Shown piece by piece: positions 32,325 through 40,136 of a stretch of DNA of 41,560 nt. Location of the stretch: the NCBI GenBank assembly GCA_035293845.1, contig DATGMB010000140.1, positions 1-41,560 of the forward strand, read 5' to 3'. The stretch comes from DATGMB01 sp035293845. Its GTDB lineage: Bacteria; Acidobacteriota; Terriglobia; Bryobacterales; Bryobacteraceae. The translations under genes were made by a program, and so were the position numbers. Below the pieces are notes generated by a model. It saw only the letters and a list, made by a program, of their open reading frames with translations. It ran no database searches and had not been told where the DNA came from. The stretch's first letter is position 1; the number at the start of each line of letters is the position of its first letter.

Positions 32325-32370
32325 TTTCGTTCCAGCAATATGCGATTCTCGCATCCAAGTCCGGACGAAA
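32325..32370 (+). promoter_or_regulatory. Structured leader of the cysteine operon
   Basis: An inner 6-bp hairpin ATGCGA-TTC-TCGCAT (32340-32354) is enclosed by TTTCGT (32325-32330) pairing with ACGAAA (32365-32370). It sits between the transcription start and the cysM start, where it could regulate translation. It matches no riboswitch I know. Confidence 0.45.
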
Positions 32371-32389
32371 CGAGTCAATAAAGGTGGCT

Positions 32390-33340
32390 ATGGCGCAAGT
32401 GTTCCCGATTCCGCTTTTGGCACGCACGGAAGCCGAGCCGCTTCTGGCAACCATCGGCAATACGCCGTTGCTGCGGCTCGAAAAGATTCCGCGCGAATTC
32501 CCCGGCATCGAGATTTTCGCCAAAGCCGAGTACTTCAACCCCGGCGGCTCCGTGAAGGACCGCGCCGCCGTCAGCATGATCCTGGACGGCGAGCGCTCGG
32601 GCCGGCTCAATCCCTCGCGCACCATTCTGGATTCGACCAGCGGGAACACGGGCATCGCCTACGCGATGATCGGGGCCAACCGCGGCTATAAGGTCAAGCT
32701 GGTGCTCCCGGACAGCGCGTCGCCGGAACGCAAGCGCATCTTGAAGGCCTACGGCGCGGAGATGGTCTTCAGCCCGGCTGAAGAAGGCTCCGACGGCGCC
32801 ATCCGGCTCTGCCGCCAGATCTACATGGAAGACCCGGACCGCTACTTCTACCCGGACCAGTACAACAACCCGGCCAACTGGAAGGCGCACTTCGAGAACA
32901 CGGGGCCGGAGATCATCAAGCAGACGGCCGGTCGGCTGACGCACTTTGTCGCGTCGATGGGCACCAGCGGCACGTTCACCGGCATCACCCGGCGGCTCAA
33001 GCGCGATCTGCCGGAAGTGCGCTGCATTTCCGTGCAGCCCTCCAGTGGCTTTCACGGCCTCGAAGGGCTGAAGCACATGCCGACCGCGATCCGGCCCGGT
33101 TTTTACGACGAAACGCTGGCGGACGAGAATATCTGGATGGACACCGAGGATGCCTACCGCATGGTGCGGCGCCTGGCGCGGGAAGAAGGGCTGCTGGTGG
33201 GGATTTCTTCCGGCAGCAACGTCCACGCCGCCACGGTGGTCGCGCGCGACCTGGCCTCGCGCGGCGAAACCGGCATCATCGTGACCGTGCTCTGCGACAG
33301 CGCCGAGAAGTACCTCAGCGAAAACTTCTGGGACGATTAA
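32390..33340 (+). CDS. cysM: Cysteine synthase (CysM type)
   Basis: A PLP enzyme forming cysteine by beta-replacement on O-acetylserine or O-phosphoserine. The 316-residue protein has PLP lysine K56 in 'NPGGSVKDRAA', the phosphate/substrate loop 'STSGNTGIAYAMIGANRGY', and 'ASMGTSGTFTGITRRLKRD'. ATG 32390 follows AAAGGTGG closely; GTG 32384 is an alternative. It heads an operon with a JAMM peptidase and a CysO-MoeZ fusion. In Mycobacterium tuberculosis that gene set (mec-cysO-cysM) makes cysteine from a protein thiocarboxylate, so this enzyme most likely uses carrier-bound sulfur. Confidence 0.93.
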   Translation: MAQVFPIPLLARTEAEPLLATIGNTPLLRLEKIPREFPGIEIFAKAEYFNPGGSVKDRAAVSMILDGERSGRLNPSRTILDSTSGNTGIAYAMIGANRGYKVKLVLPDSASPERKRILKAYGAEMVFSPAEEGSDGAIRLCRQIYMEDPDRYFYPDQYNNPANWKAHFENTGPEIIKQTAGRLTHFVASMGTSGTFTGITRRLKRDLPEVRCISVQPSSGFHGLEGLKHMPTAIRPGFYDETLADENIWMDTEDAYRMVRRLAREEGLLVGISSGSNVHAATVVARDLASRGETGIIVTVLCDSAEKYLSENFWDD

Positions 33341-33346
33341 ATTATA

Positions 33347-33766
33347 ATGATCCGGATCGATTCCGAACCCTGGGCGGCGATGGTATCGCACGCCCGCAAG
33401 ACCTATCCCAACGAATGCTGTGGAGCCATGCTGGGCGTGATCGAAGACGGCGTCAAAACGGTGCATGAAGCGCTGCCGCTCGAAAACGCGTTCGCCGGCG
33501 CGCAGGCGGCGCGCTACGAGCTGCGCCCCGAGGACCTGCTGGCCGCCGACCGCGCCGCCCGCGCCCGCAACATGGACCTGATCGGCATCTACCATTCGCA
33601 TCCGGACTGCGACGCGTATTTTTCCGAAACGGACCTGAAGAATTCGTGCCCGTGGTATTCGTTCGTGGTGCTTTCGATCCGCAACGGCGAGTTTCACCAC
33701 GCCAATAGCTGGCTGCCCAACGCCGAACAGACCGAGGCGGCCAAAGAGGAATTGAGTTATGAGTAG
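33347..33766 (+). CDS. mec: JAMM/Mov34 metallopeptidase (Mec, CysO-cysteine peptidase)
   Basis: A 139-residue zinc peptidase of family M67. The JAMM residues are E23 ('PNECCGAM'), H83-x-H85 ('IYHSHPDCDAYFSETD'), S93 and D96, all present. In M. tuberculosis, Mec releases cysteine from the C-terminal Gly of CysO. It starts at ATG 33347, 6 bp after the cysM stop, with no Shine-Dalgarno, so it probably depends on coupling. Because CysO is fused to MoeZ in the next gene, this peptidase might also cut that fusion after its Gly-Gly (inference). Confidence 0.93.
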   Translation: MIRIDSEPWAAMVSHARKTYPNECCGAMLGVIEDGVKTVHEALPLENAFAGAQAARYELRPEDLLAADRAARARNMDLIGIYHSHPDCDAYFSETDLKNSCPWYSFVVLSIRNGEFHHANSWLPNAEQTEAAKEELSYE

Positions 33767-33849
33767 CCGCGCGGCCCCTTCGCAACCGGCGCCGCCGCCC
33801 GTAGCGGCCGGAGATGCACGGCCCGCGCGGACACGAAAGGTGATTTCCC

Positions 33850-35298
33850 ATGGCTAAAGTCTTAATCCCCACCCCGCTGCGCCAGTACACCGGAAAGCAG
33901 GACACTGTCCACGCCCCCGGCGCGACCGTCGGCGAAGTGCTGAACGCGCTCACCACGCAGTACCCCGATCTGCGGAAGCAGCTCTTCAACGATCAAGGCA
34001 AAGTCCGCAGCTTCGTCAACGTGTACCTGAATGACGAAGACATCCGCTACCTGTCGAAGGACAGCACGCCGGCCAAGGACGGCGACACCATCTCGCTGGT
34101 GCCCTCGATCGCCGGCGGCTCGGCGGCCGTCGCTCCGCCCGCGGCGCTTTCGAACGACGAGATCCTGCGCTATAGCCGCCACCTCATCATCCCCGAGGTC
34201 GGAATAGAAGGCCAGCAGAAGCTGAAAGCCGCCAGGGTGCTGCTGATCGGCGCCGGCGGCCTCGGCGCGCCGCTCGGGCTGTACCTGACGGCGGCGGGCG
34301 TCGGCCACATCGGCATGGTCGATTTCGACGTCGTCGATTTCACCAACCTGCAGCGCCAGGTGATTCACGCGACTGCCGATGTTGGCCGCAAGAAGCTCGA
34401 TTCGGCGGCGGCGAAGATGCAGGCCATCAACCCGCACGTCGAGATCACCAAGCACGAAACCGCGCTTTCGAGCGAGAACGCGCTGGACATCCTGAAAGAC
34501 TACGACATCGTGGTCGACGGCACGGACAATTTCCCCACCCGCTACCTGGTCAACGACGCCTGCGTGCTGCTCGGCAAGCCGAATGTGTACGGCTCGATCT
34601 TCCGCTTCGAAGGCCAAGCCACCGTGTTCGCCTACGAGGGCGGGCCATGCTACCGCTGCCTCTACCCCGAGCCGCCGCCCCCGGGCCTGGTGCCGAGCTG
34701 CGCCGAAGGCGGCGTGCTGGGAATTCTGCCCGGCACCATCGGGCTGATTCAGGCCACCGAGACCGTGAAGCTGATCCTCGGCATCGGCGAACCGCTGGTC
34801 GGCCGCCTGCTGCTCTATGACGCTCTCGGCATGCGCTTCCGCGAACTGAAGCTGCGCAAGAATCCCGAATGCCCGGTTTGCGGCGAGCACCCCACCGTCA
34901 CCAAGCTCATCGACTATCAGCAGTTTTGCGGCGTCCCCAGACAGGAGCCGGTGCAGGAAAAACAGGAGACCCGCGTGAACGAAGGCGAAATCGATGTCAC
35001 CGAAGTGAAAGCCAAGCTGGATCGCGGCGACAAGTTCGTGCTGATCGATGTGCGCGAGCCGCACGAATACAAGATCTGCAACATCCCCGGCGCCAAGCTC
35101 ATTCCCCTGGGCGAGTTCCCGAAGCACGTCGGCGAATTCGACCCGAATGCCGATATCGTGATCCACTGCCGCAGCGGCATGCGCAGCGCCAAAGCCTGCG
35201 CCATCCTGCGCCAGGCCGGCTTCCAGCATGTGCGCAACATGGTGGGCGGCATTCTCGCGTGGAGCGATAAGGTCGACCCGAGCGTGCCGAAGTACTAA
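33850..35298 (+). CDS. moeZ: CysO/MoaD-like sulfur carrier fused to MoeZ (E1-like) and rhodanese
   Basis: A 482-residue three-part protein. Residues 1-90: beta-grasp ThiS/MoaD-like carrier ('PTPLRQYTGKQDTVHAPGAT' to 'ISLVPSIAGG') with Gly89-Gly90. Residues about 101-360: E1-like adenylyltransferase with 'GAGGLGAPLG' (134-143), 'DFDVVDFTNLQRQ', catalytic-type C284 ('PSCAEGGVLG') and zinc cysteines C267/C270 and C341/C344. Residues about 380-480: rhodanese with C440 ('HCRSGMRSAKA'). The carrier is adenylated at its terminal Gly and receives sulfur from the rhodanese; it then donates sulfur to CysM. Here the Gly-Gly is internal, followed by 'SAAVAPPAALSNDE'. Ribosome site GAAAGGTGA. Confidence 0.95.
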   Translation: MAKVLIPTPLRQYTGKQDTVHAPGATVGEVLNALTTQYPDLRKQLFNDQGKVRSFVNVYLNDEDIRYLSKDSTPAKDGDTISLVPSIAGGSAAVAPPAALSNDEILRYSRHLIIPEVGIEGQQKLKAARVLLIGAGGLGAPLGLYLTAAGVGHIGMVDFDVVDFTNLQRQVIHATADVGRKKLDSAAAKMQAINPHVEITKHETALSSENALDILKDYDIVVDGTDNFPTRYLVNDACVLLGKPNVYGSIFRFEGQATVFAYEGGPCYRCLYPEPPPPGLVPSCAEGGVLGILPGTIGLIQATETVKLILGIGEPLVGRLLLYDALGMRFRELKLRKNPECPVCGEHPTVTKLIDYQQFCGVPRQEPVQEKQETRVNEGEIDVTEVKAKLDRGDKFVLIDVREPHEYKICNIPGAKLIPLGEFPKHVGEFDPNADIVIHCRSGMRSAKACAILRQAGFQHVRNMVGGILAWSDKVDPSVPKY

Positions 35299-35343
35299 CG
35301 GGGAACCACAAGGGCCGGCTTACCACCGGCCGGCGGGCCGCAG

Positions 35344-35349
35344 TACACT
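35344..35349 (+). promoter_or_regulatory. -10 element, leaderless-type, of the epimerase gene
   Basis: TACACT lies exactly 6 nt before GTG 35356. No Shine-Dalgarno. Confidence 0.55.
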
Positions 35350-35355
35350 GGTCCC

Positions 35356-36252
35356 GTGAACGTCACGATCTCGGGCGCTTCCGGCCTGATCGGCCGCCGG
35401 TTGATGAAAGTCCTCGCGGCGGACGGCCATCACCTCCACGTGCTCAGCCGCCATTCCGGCACGAACCTTCCGGCGGGCGTTCGCCTCTCGGCATGGGACC
35501 CAGCGCGCGGCGAACCGCCCGCGGAGAGCCTCGCGGCGGCGGACGCGGTGATCCACCTCGCCGGAGAGCCGGTCGCGCAGCGATGGACACCCGAGGTCAA
35601 GCAGAAGATCTCTGCCAGCCGCATCGAGGGCACACGCAACTTGGTGCGCGCGATGGCGAAGCTTGAGAGAAGGCCGGCCGCGCTCATTTGCGCTTCGGCG
35701 GTGGGCTATTACGGCGACCGCGGCGATGAGGTGCTCACCGAATCGTCGGCGGCCGGCTCGGATTATTTGGCGCAGGTTTGCGCCGGCTGGGAGCAGGCCG
35801 CGCGCGAAGCAGAAGCCCTCAGCGTGCGCGTCGTGTCGATTCGCATCGGCGTGGTGCTGGATGCCCGCGGCGGCGCGCTGGCCCGCATGCTCCCGCCGTT
35901 CCGCATGGGCATCGGTGGCAGGATCGCGAGCGGCCGGCAATGGATGCCGTGGATTCATGCGGCCGATCTCGCTGCGCTGTTCCAGCATGTGCTCTCGCAT
36001 CCGGTCTCCGGCGCGGTCAACGGCGTGGCGCCGAACCCGGTAACGAACGAGGAATTCACCCGCGCGCTGGGCGCCGCGGTTCACCGTCCGGCGTTCTTCC
36101 CCGTACCGGCCCTGGCCTTAAAACTGCTATTCGGTGAGATGGCGGAGGTGCTGCTGGCCAGCCAGCGGGTGCTTCCCAAGGCGGCCGAGGCGGCGGGCTT
36201 CCGCTTCCAGTTCCCCCAAATCGGCCCCGCGCTCACCGACGTGGTGAAATGA
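35356..36252 (+). CDS. TIGR01777-family NAD(P)-dependent epimerase
   Basis: A 298-residue extended short-chain dehydrogenase-like protein. Nucleotide-binding glycine motif 'ISGASGLIGRRLMKVL', then 'DAVIHLAGEPVAQRWTPEVK', 'ICASAVGYYGDRGDEVLTES', 'RIGVVLDARGGALARMLPPF' and 'WIHAADLAALFQHVL', all hallmarks of TIGR01777 (YfcH/SulA-like). It starts at GTG 35356. Its substrate and role are unknown. It overlaps the following DMT gene by 4 bp (ATGA), which suggests a functional unit with the small transporters. Confidence 0.93.
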   Translation: MNVTISGASGLIGRRLMKVLAADGHHLHVLSRHSGTNLPAGVRLSAWDPARGEPPAESLAAADAVIHLAGEPVAQRWTPEVKQKISASRIEGTRNLVRAMAKLERRPAALICASAVGYYGDRGDEVLTESSAAGSDYLAQVCAGWEQAAREAEALSVRVVSIRIGVVLDARGGALARMLPPFRMGIGGRIASGRQWMPWIHAADLAALFQHVLSHPVSGAVNGVAPNPVTNEEFTRALGAAVHRPAFFPVPALALKLLFGEMAEVLLASQRVLPKAAEAAGFRFQFPQIGPALTDVVK

Positions 36253-36653
36253 ACTGGTATATCCGCGGTCTCGCTCTGGCGGTCGTTTTTTTCAATGTGA
36301 CCGGCAATTATTTCCTGAGCGTGGGGATGCGCTCGCTCGGTCCGATGATCAGCGCCGCGCCGCTCGATTACATCCGCGCGATTTTTCATCCCATGGTGTT
36401 GTTGGGCATCGTGCTGCTCATCGGGTGGCTGATCTCCCAACTTTCGCTGCTCAGTTGGGCGGACCTGACGTTTGTGCTTCCAATCACGGCGTTGGCGTAC
36501 GTCATCGCCGCGGTGCTGGGAGCGCTCGTGCTCCACGAGCACGTTTCGGCATGGCGCTGGACGGGGGTGGCGCTGATCGGCATCGGTGTTTTCGTGGTGA
36601 GTCACACGAAAGCGCGCACCGCGCCGGTCCCCAATGGAGACAAGCAGCCGTGA
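36249..36653 (+). CDS. Half-size DMT (EamA/EmrE-like) membrane protein 1
   Basis: A 134-residue protein with about four hydrophobic segments ('LALAVVFFNVTGNYFLSVG', 'VLLGIVLLIGWLISQLSLLS', 'LTFVLPITALAYVIAAVLGA' and 'WTGVALIGIGVFVVS'). The end of segment 3 and the 'HEHVSAWRWTGVALIGIGVF' segment fit the EamA/SMR fold. It overlaps the next gene by 4 bp (GTGA). The pair probably forms a heterodimeric transporter. Confidence 0.85.
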   Translation: MNWYIRGLALAVVFFNVTGNYFLSVGMRSLGPMISAAPLDYIRAIFHPMVLLGIVLLIGWLISQLSLLSWADLTFVLPITALAYVIAAVLGALVLHEHVSAWRWTGVALIGIGVFVVSHTKARTAPVPNGDKQP

Positions 36654-37018
36654 GCGAGAAATGGGTCTACGTCATGGTGATTGTCGCGTGCAACGCCACC
36701 GGCGATCTGCTGAACGCTTACGGAATGCGGCAGCAGGGCCGCGTCATGGATTTCCATCCCTCCGCCCTGCGCCGGCTCATCCGGAAACTGGCGCATAACC
36801 GCTACGTCATCGGCGGCGTGATCGCGATGGCGGTCGCGTTTTTCGCGCTGCTCTCACTGCTCTCGATCGCGGACCTGAGCTTCGCCATCCCGGCGACTTC
36901 GGCCAGCTATCTGATCGAAACCGTGCTGGCGAAGGTGATTCTAAGAGAGGAAGTCCACTGGCAGCGCTGGCTGGGCGCCTTCGTGGTCGCGGGCGGAGTG
37001 GCGCTGCTTTCGATCTAG
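36650..37018 (+). CDS. Half-size DMT (EamA/EmrE-like) membrane protein 2
   Basis: A 122-residue protein from GTG 36650, with hydrophobic segments 'WVYVMVIVACNATGDLLNAY', 'IGGVIAMAVAFFALLSLLS', 'LSFAIPATSASYLIETVLA' and 'WLGAFVVAGGVALLSI', and the motif 'REEVHWQRWLGAFVV' like its partner. It overlaps the upstream gene by 4 bp. Its stop overlaps the convergent DMT gene stop by 4 bp (CTAG). Confidence 0.87.
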   Translation: MSEKWVYVMVIVACNATGDLLNAYGMRQQGRVMDFHPSALRRLIRKLAHNRYVIGGVIAMAVAFFALLSLLSIADLSFAIPATSASYLIETVLAKVILREEVHWQRWLGAFVVAGGVALLSI

Positions 37019-37935
37019 CGGCCCGTCGTGGCCGGACCGCCATGTAGGCCCACCAGGGCGATGCCCGTGCCTACGAGGGCGGTGGCGATCACCTTGCTGA
37101 TGAGCACATTCCGGCTGAAGTCCTCCTTGAGCCAGTCCGGCCGGAAGGCACTCATCCACCACGCGCCCAGGAAGATGATCACGTAGCGGATCGCCGAGAT
37201 CGCGTCCACCTCGGCCGGATTCGCCAGGCTGATGGCGTAATAGATGCCGAAGGCCCCGAGCCCGTTGACGAAGCGGTTCACGAAATACCAGAACTTGCTC
37301 GATGGTTCCGCCGACCCGGTGTTCTCGAAGATCTGCCGCCGCCACGAGCGGGGCGCCAGCAGGCACAGGGACGCGGCGAACATCCCGAGCGTGATGAAGA
37401 CGAAGCCGTCCACGAAGCCGGTCTGCTTGAAGACCTTCTTCTGGAGAACGTTCACCAGGCCGAACAGCAGCGAGCCCATCAGTATCGGCGGCAGCATCCG
37501 TTTGTAGGGCAGCTTTTCCGCCAGGAACATCAGGAAGCCGCCGGCCACCATCAGGGAGAACCCGAGCGGCCCGGCATGGCCCCACGCATGTCCGATGATG
37601 GGGATGCCGAAAATGGCCGTCGCCACCGGCGAAAAACCGCCCATGATGGCCAGCGACTCCGAAGCCTCGCCGAGCTGGAGCGCCAGGTAGTAGAAGTACA
37701 CGGCCAGCAGCTCCAGCGCGCCGGATCCCATCGCCAGCGCGATGATGCCCGGCGTGGGCAGCGAAAAGCCGAAGATCGCGACAATCGCGCCCAGCACGCT
37801 CATGGCGCCCATCCAGAACACGTACGAGAGCAGGTTCTGGGTGAAGGGCCGCTTGAGGAGAACTTTGTCCCACAACAACGAAAGTCCGATCATCCCATGG
37901 GAGATGATGGCCACCAGAACCCCGTTATGGAGCAT
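37015..37935 (-). CDS. Full-length DMT/EamA-family transporter
   Basis: A membrane protein of 306 residues from ATG 37935 with about ten hydrophobic segments, two EamA-like halves ('SESLAIMGGFSPVATAIFGI' in half one and 'VDAISAIRYVIIFLGAWWMS' in half two). An in-frame GTG at 37953 or the open stretch to 38052 is possible, but the hydrophobic fold begins after 'MLHNGVLVAIISHGMIGLS'. Substrate unknown. It is convergent with the two half-size DMT genes, with stops overlapping by 4 bp. Confidence 0.88.
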   Translation of the reverse strand: MLHNGVLVAIISHGMIGLSLLWDKVLLKRPFTQNLLSYVFWMGAMSVLGAIVAIFGFSLPTPGIIALAMGSGALELLAVYFYYLALQLGEASESLAIMGGFSPVATAIFGIPIIGHAWGHAGPLGFSLMVAGGFLMFLAEKLPYKRMLPPILMGSLLFGLVNVLQKKVFKQTGFVDGFVFITLGMFAASLCLLAPRSWRRQIFENTGSAEPSSKFWYFVNRFVNGLGAFGIYYAISLANPAEVDAISAIRYVIIFLGAWWMSAFRPDWLKEDFSRNVLISKVIATALVGTGIALVGLHGGPATTGR

Positions 37936-38013
37936 GCGGTCAGGCCAGTGCACACCGGGGGCCAGCGCGCGCTGCGAGGCAACCCGGCGGGGAGAATCGG
38001 CCTGCGCACAGGG

Positions 38014-38020
38014 TATAATA
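38014..38020. promoter_or_regulatory. -10 element(s) between the divergent DMT and DUF1385 genes
   Basis: TATAAT on the plus strand (38014-38019) overlaps TATTAT on the minus strand (38020-38015). The plus transcript would begin near 38026, with GGAGAG before GTG 38043. A 7-codon frame (38020-38043) ends in TAGTG at that start. Confidence 0.5.
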
Positions 38021-38042
38021 TGAAGGTACACGGAGAGTCTTA

Positions 38043-39032
38043 GTGTCCCCAAGCACGTTTTTTCGCCTTTTCACCCACCTGCAGATGATGCCTATCCTGG
38101 AGAGCGGCGAGGAGACACTGGTCGGCGGCCAGGCGGTGATGGAGGGCGTCATGATGCGCGCGCCCCACAGCTACTGCGTCGCGGTGCGCAAAGCCTCCGG
38201 GGAAATTGTGAAGGAAGAGATGCCCATGCCGCGCATCTCCGAACAGTACCCGATTTTCCGCTACCCGGTGCTGCGCGGGATCGGCACGCTCTACCAGGCG
38301 CTGAAACTCGGCGGACGCGCCCTGCGCTTCTCCGCCAACGCAGCGCTGGATAACCCGGAGCTGCAGCAACCCGGCAAGCCGGCCCCCAAGGAAATGCCCG
38401 GCTGGGCCATGGCGGCGCCGATCGCCTTTTCGCTGCTGTTCTTCATCTTCATGTACAAGTTTGTGCCGCTATTCCTGGTGACGAAGCTGGCGGCGATCTG
38501 GCCGGTGCTCAACGGCAATGCGGCATCCGCGGTGGTCGATGGAATCATTCGCTTCGCCATTCTATTGGGCCTGCTGTACACGGTCTCGCGCACGAAGGAC
38601 ATCCGCCGGGTGTTTCAGTATCACGGCGCGGAGCACAAGGTCGTTTTCAATTACGAATCGGGGCAGCCGGTTAACGTGGACAACGCGCAGCGCTTCTCGA
38701 CGTTCCATCCGCGGTGCGGCACGAGCTTCCTGTTCGTAGTCTTTCTGATCTCGATTCCGATTTACGCGCTCGTGCCCTGGCAAGGCTTTGCCGCGAAGCT
38801 GGCGGCGCGCATCCTGCTGATCCTGCCGATCGCGGGAATCTCCTACGAGCTGATCCGCTTTGCGGCCAAGCGGCCGGGCAGCTTCCTGGCCATACTGACC
38901 GCGCCGGGCCTCTGGACGCAGCGCATCACCACCAAGCCGCCTTCCGATGACCAGGCGGCCGTCGCCATCCATGCGCTCGAAGGCGCCATGGAGCTGGAGA
39001 AGGCGCAGGGCGGCGAACTGGTCATCGCCTAA
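38043..39032 (+). CDS. DUF1385 (YqhQ-like) membrane protein
   Basis: A 329-residue protein from GTG 38043 (Shine-Dalgarno GGAGAG). 'LVGGQAVMEGVMMRAPHSYC' is the highly conserved DUF1385 start. Hydrophobic segments occur at 'APIAFSLLFFIFMYKFVPLF', 'GIIRFAILLGLLYTVS', 'FLFVVFLISIPIYALVPW' and 'ILLILPIAGISYELI'. 'FQYHGAEHKVVFNYE' and 'STFHPRCGTSFLFVV' are also diagnostic. The function is not established. In many bacteria it sits next to prfA/prmC, as here; the three genes are closely spaced and probably one operon. Confidence 0.95.
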   Translation: MSPSTFFRLFTHLQMMPILESGEETLVGGQAVMEGVMMRAPHSYCVAVRKASGEIVKEEMPMPRISEQYPIFRYPVLRGIGTLYQALKLGGRALRFSANAALDNPELQQPGKPAPKEMPGWAMAAPIAFSLLFFIFMYKFVPLFLVTKLAAIWPVLNGNAASAVVDGIIRFAILLGLLYTVSRTKDIRRVFQYHGAEHKVVFNYESGQPVNVDNAQRFSTFHPRCGTSFLFVVFLISIPIYALVPWQGFAAKLAARILLILPIAGISYELIRFAAKRPGSFLAILTAPGLWTQRITTKPPSDDQAAVAIHALEGAMELEKAQGGELVIA

Positions 39033-39035
39033 CTC

Positions 39036-40130
39036 ATGGAATTCATTCAGAAACTCGACCAGCTCGAAAAACGCTTCGACGAGCTGAACCGGCAGATGGC
39101 CGATCCGGCCGTGATCGGCGATGCGGCGGAATACCGCAAGGTCACCAAGGCCCATAGCGAGCTTTCCGAAGTCGTCGCCAAATACCGCGACTGGAAGAAG
39201 ACGCAGGACTCGCTGGCGCAGGCGCGCGCGATGCTTACCGACAAGGACGCCGATCTGCGCGCCATGGCCGAAGAGGAAGCCGCTGCGCTCGAGCCGGAGC
39301 TTGCGCGCATCGAAGAAGATCTGAAGGTCCTGCTGCTGCCCAAGGATCCGAATGACGAAAAGAACGTCGTGCTCGAGATCCGCGCCGGCACGGGCGGCGA
39401 TGAAGCGACTCTTTTCGCCGCGGAGATCTTCCGTATGTACAACCGGTATGCCGAGGCGCAGGGTTGGAAGATCGAAATCACCTCGTCGAGCGAATCCTCC
39501 GTCGGCGGCCTCAAGGAAGTGATTGCGCTGGTCAGCGGCAACAAGGTCTATAGCAAGCTGAAGTACGAAAGCGGCGTGCACCGCGTGCAGCGGGTGCCCG
39601 TGACGGAGCAGCAGGGCCGGGTGCACACGTCCGCGATCACGGTGGCGGTGCTGCCGGAGGCAGACGAAGTCGAAATCAAGATCGACCCGAAGGACATCCG
39701 CATCGATACGTTCTGCTCCTCCGGTCCCGGCGGCCAATCGGTGAACACCACCTATTCGGCGGTCCGCATCACGCACCTGCCGACCGGGCTGGTGGTCTCC
39801 TGCCAGGACGAAAAGTCGCAGATCAAGAATCGAGCCAAGGCCGAGCGCGTGCTCCGCTCGCGGCTTTACGAAATGGAGCTCGAAAAGCAGCAGGCCGCGC
39901 TGGGCGCCGAGCGCCGCAGCATGGTCGGAACGGGCGACCGCAGCGAGAAGATTCGCACCTACAATTTCCCGCAGAACCGCGTCACCGATCACCGCATCGG
40001 CCTCACGCTCCACCAGCTCGATTTCGTGATGGATGGCAAGCTGGAGCCGATCATCGACGCCCTCATCACTCACTACCAGACGGAAAAGCTGAAGCGGCAG
40101 GGCGAGCCCGGTTCGGCCGCCGCCGATTAA
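39036..40130 (+). CDS. prfA: Peptide chain release factor 1
   Basis: Terminates translation at UAA and UAG. The 364-residue length is typical. The codon-recognition tripeptide is P188-V-T190 ('RVPVTEQQGRVHTS', usual PAT/PVT), and G232-G-Q234 ('SSGPGGQSVNTTYSAVRITH') triggers peptidyl-tRNA hydrolysis. 'RAGTGGDEATLFAAEIFRMY' is the family block of domain 2. The start lies 3 bp after the DUF1385 stop. The gene downstream encodes PrmC, which methylates the Gln of GGQ in this protein. Confidence 0.97.
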   Translation: MEFIQKLDQLEKRFDELNRQMADPAVIGDAAEYRKVTKAHSELSEVVAKYRDWKKTQDSLAQARAMLTDKDADLRAMAEEEAAALEPELARIEEDLKVLLLPKDPNDEKNVVLEIRAGTGGDEATLFAAEIFRMYNRYAEAQGWKIEITSSSESSVGGLKEVIALVSGNKVYSKLKYESGVHRVQRVPVTEQQGRVHTSAITVAVLPEADEVEIKIDPKDIRIDTFCSSGPGGQSVNTTYSAVRITHLPTGLVVSCQDEKSQIKNRAKAERVLRSRLYEMELEKQQAALGAERRSMVGTGDRSEKIRTYNFPQNRVTDHRIGLTLHQLDFVMDGKLEPIIDALITHYQTEKLKRQGEPGSAAAD

Positions 40131-40136
40131 GCGGCA

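Noticed and set aside
33759..33857. 32-codon frame overlapping the mec stop (ATGAGTAG) and the moeZ start
   Set aside because: Could couple translation, but it is Pro/Ala-rich with no conservation evidence, and moeZ has its own ribosome site.
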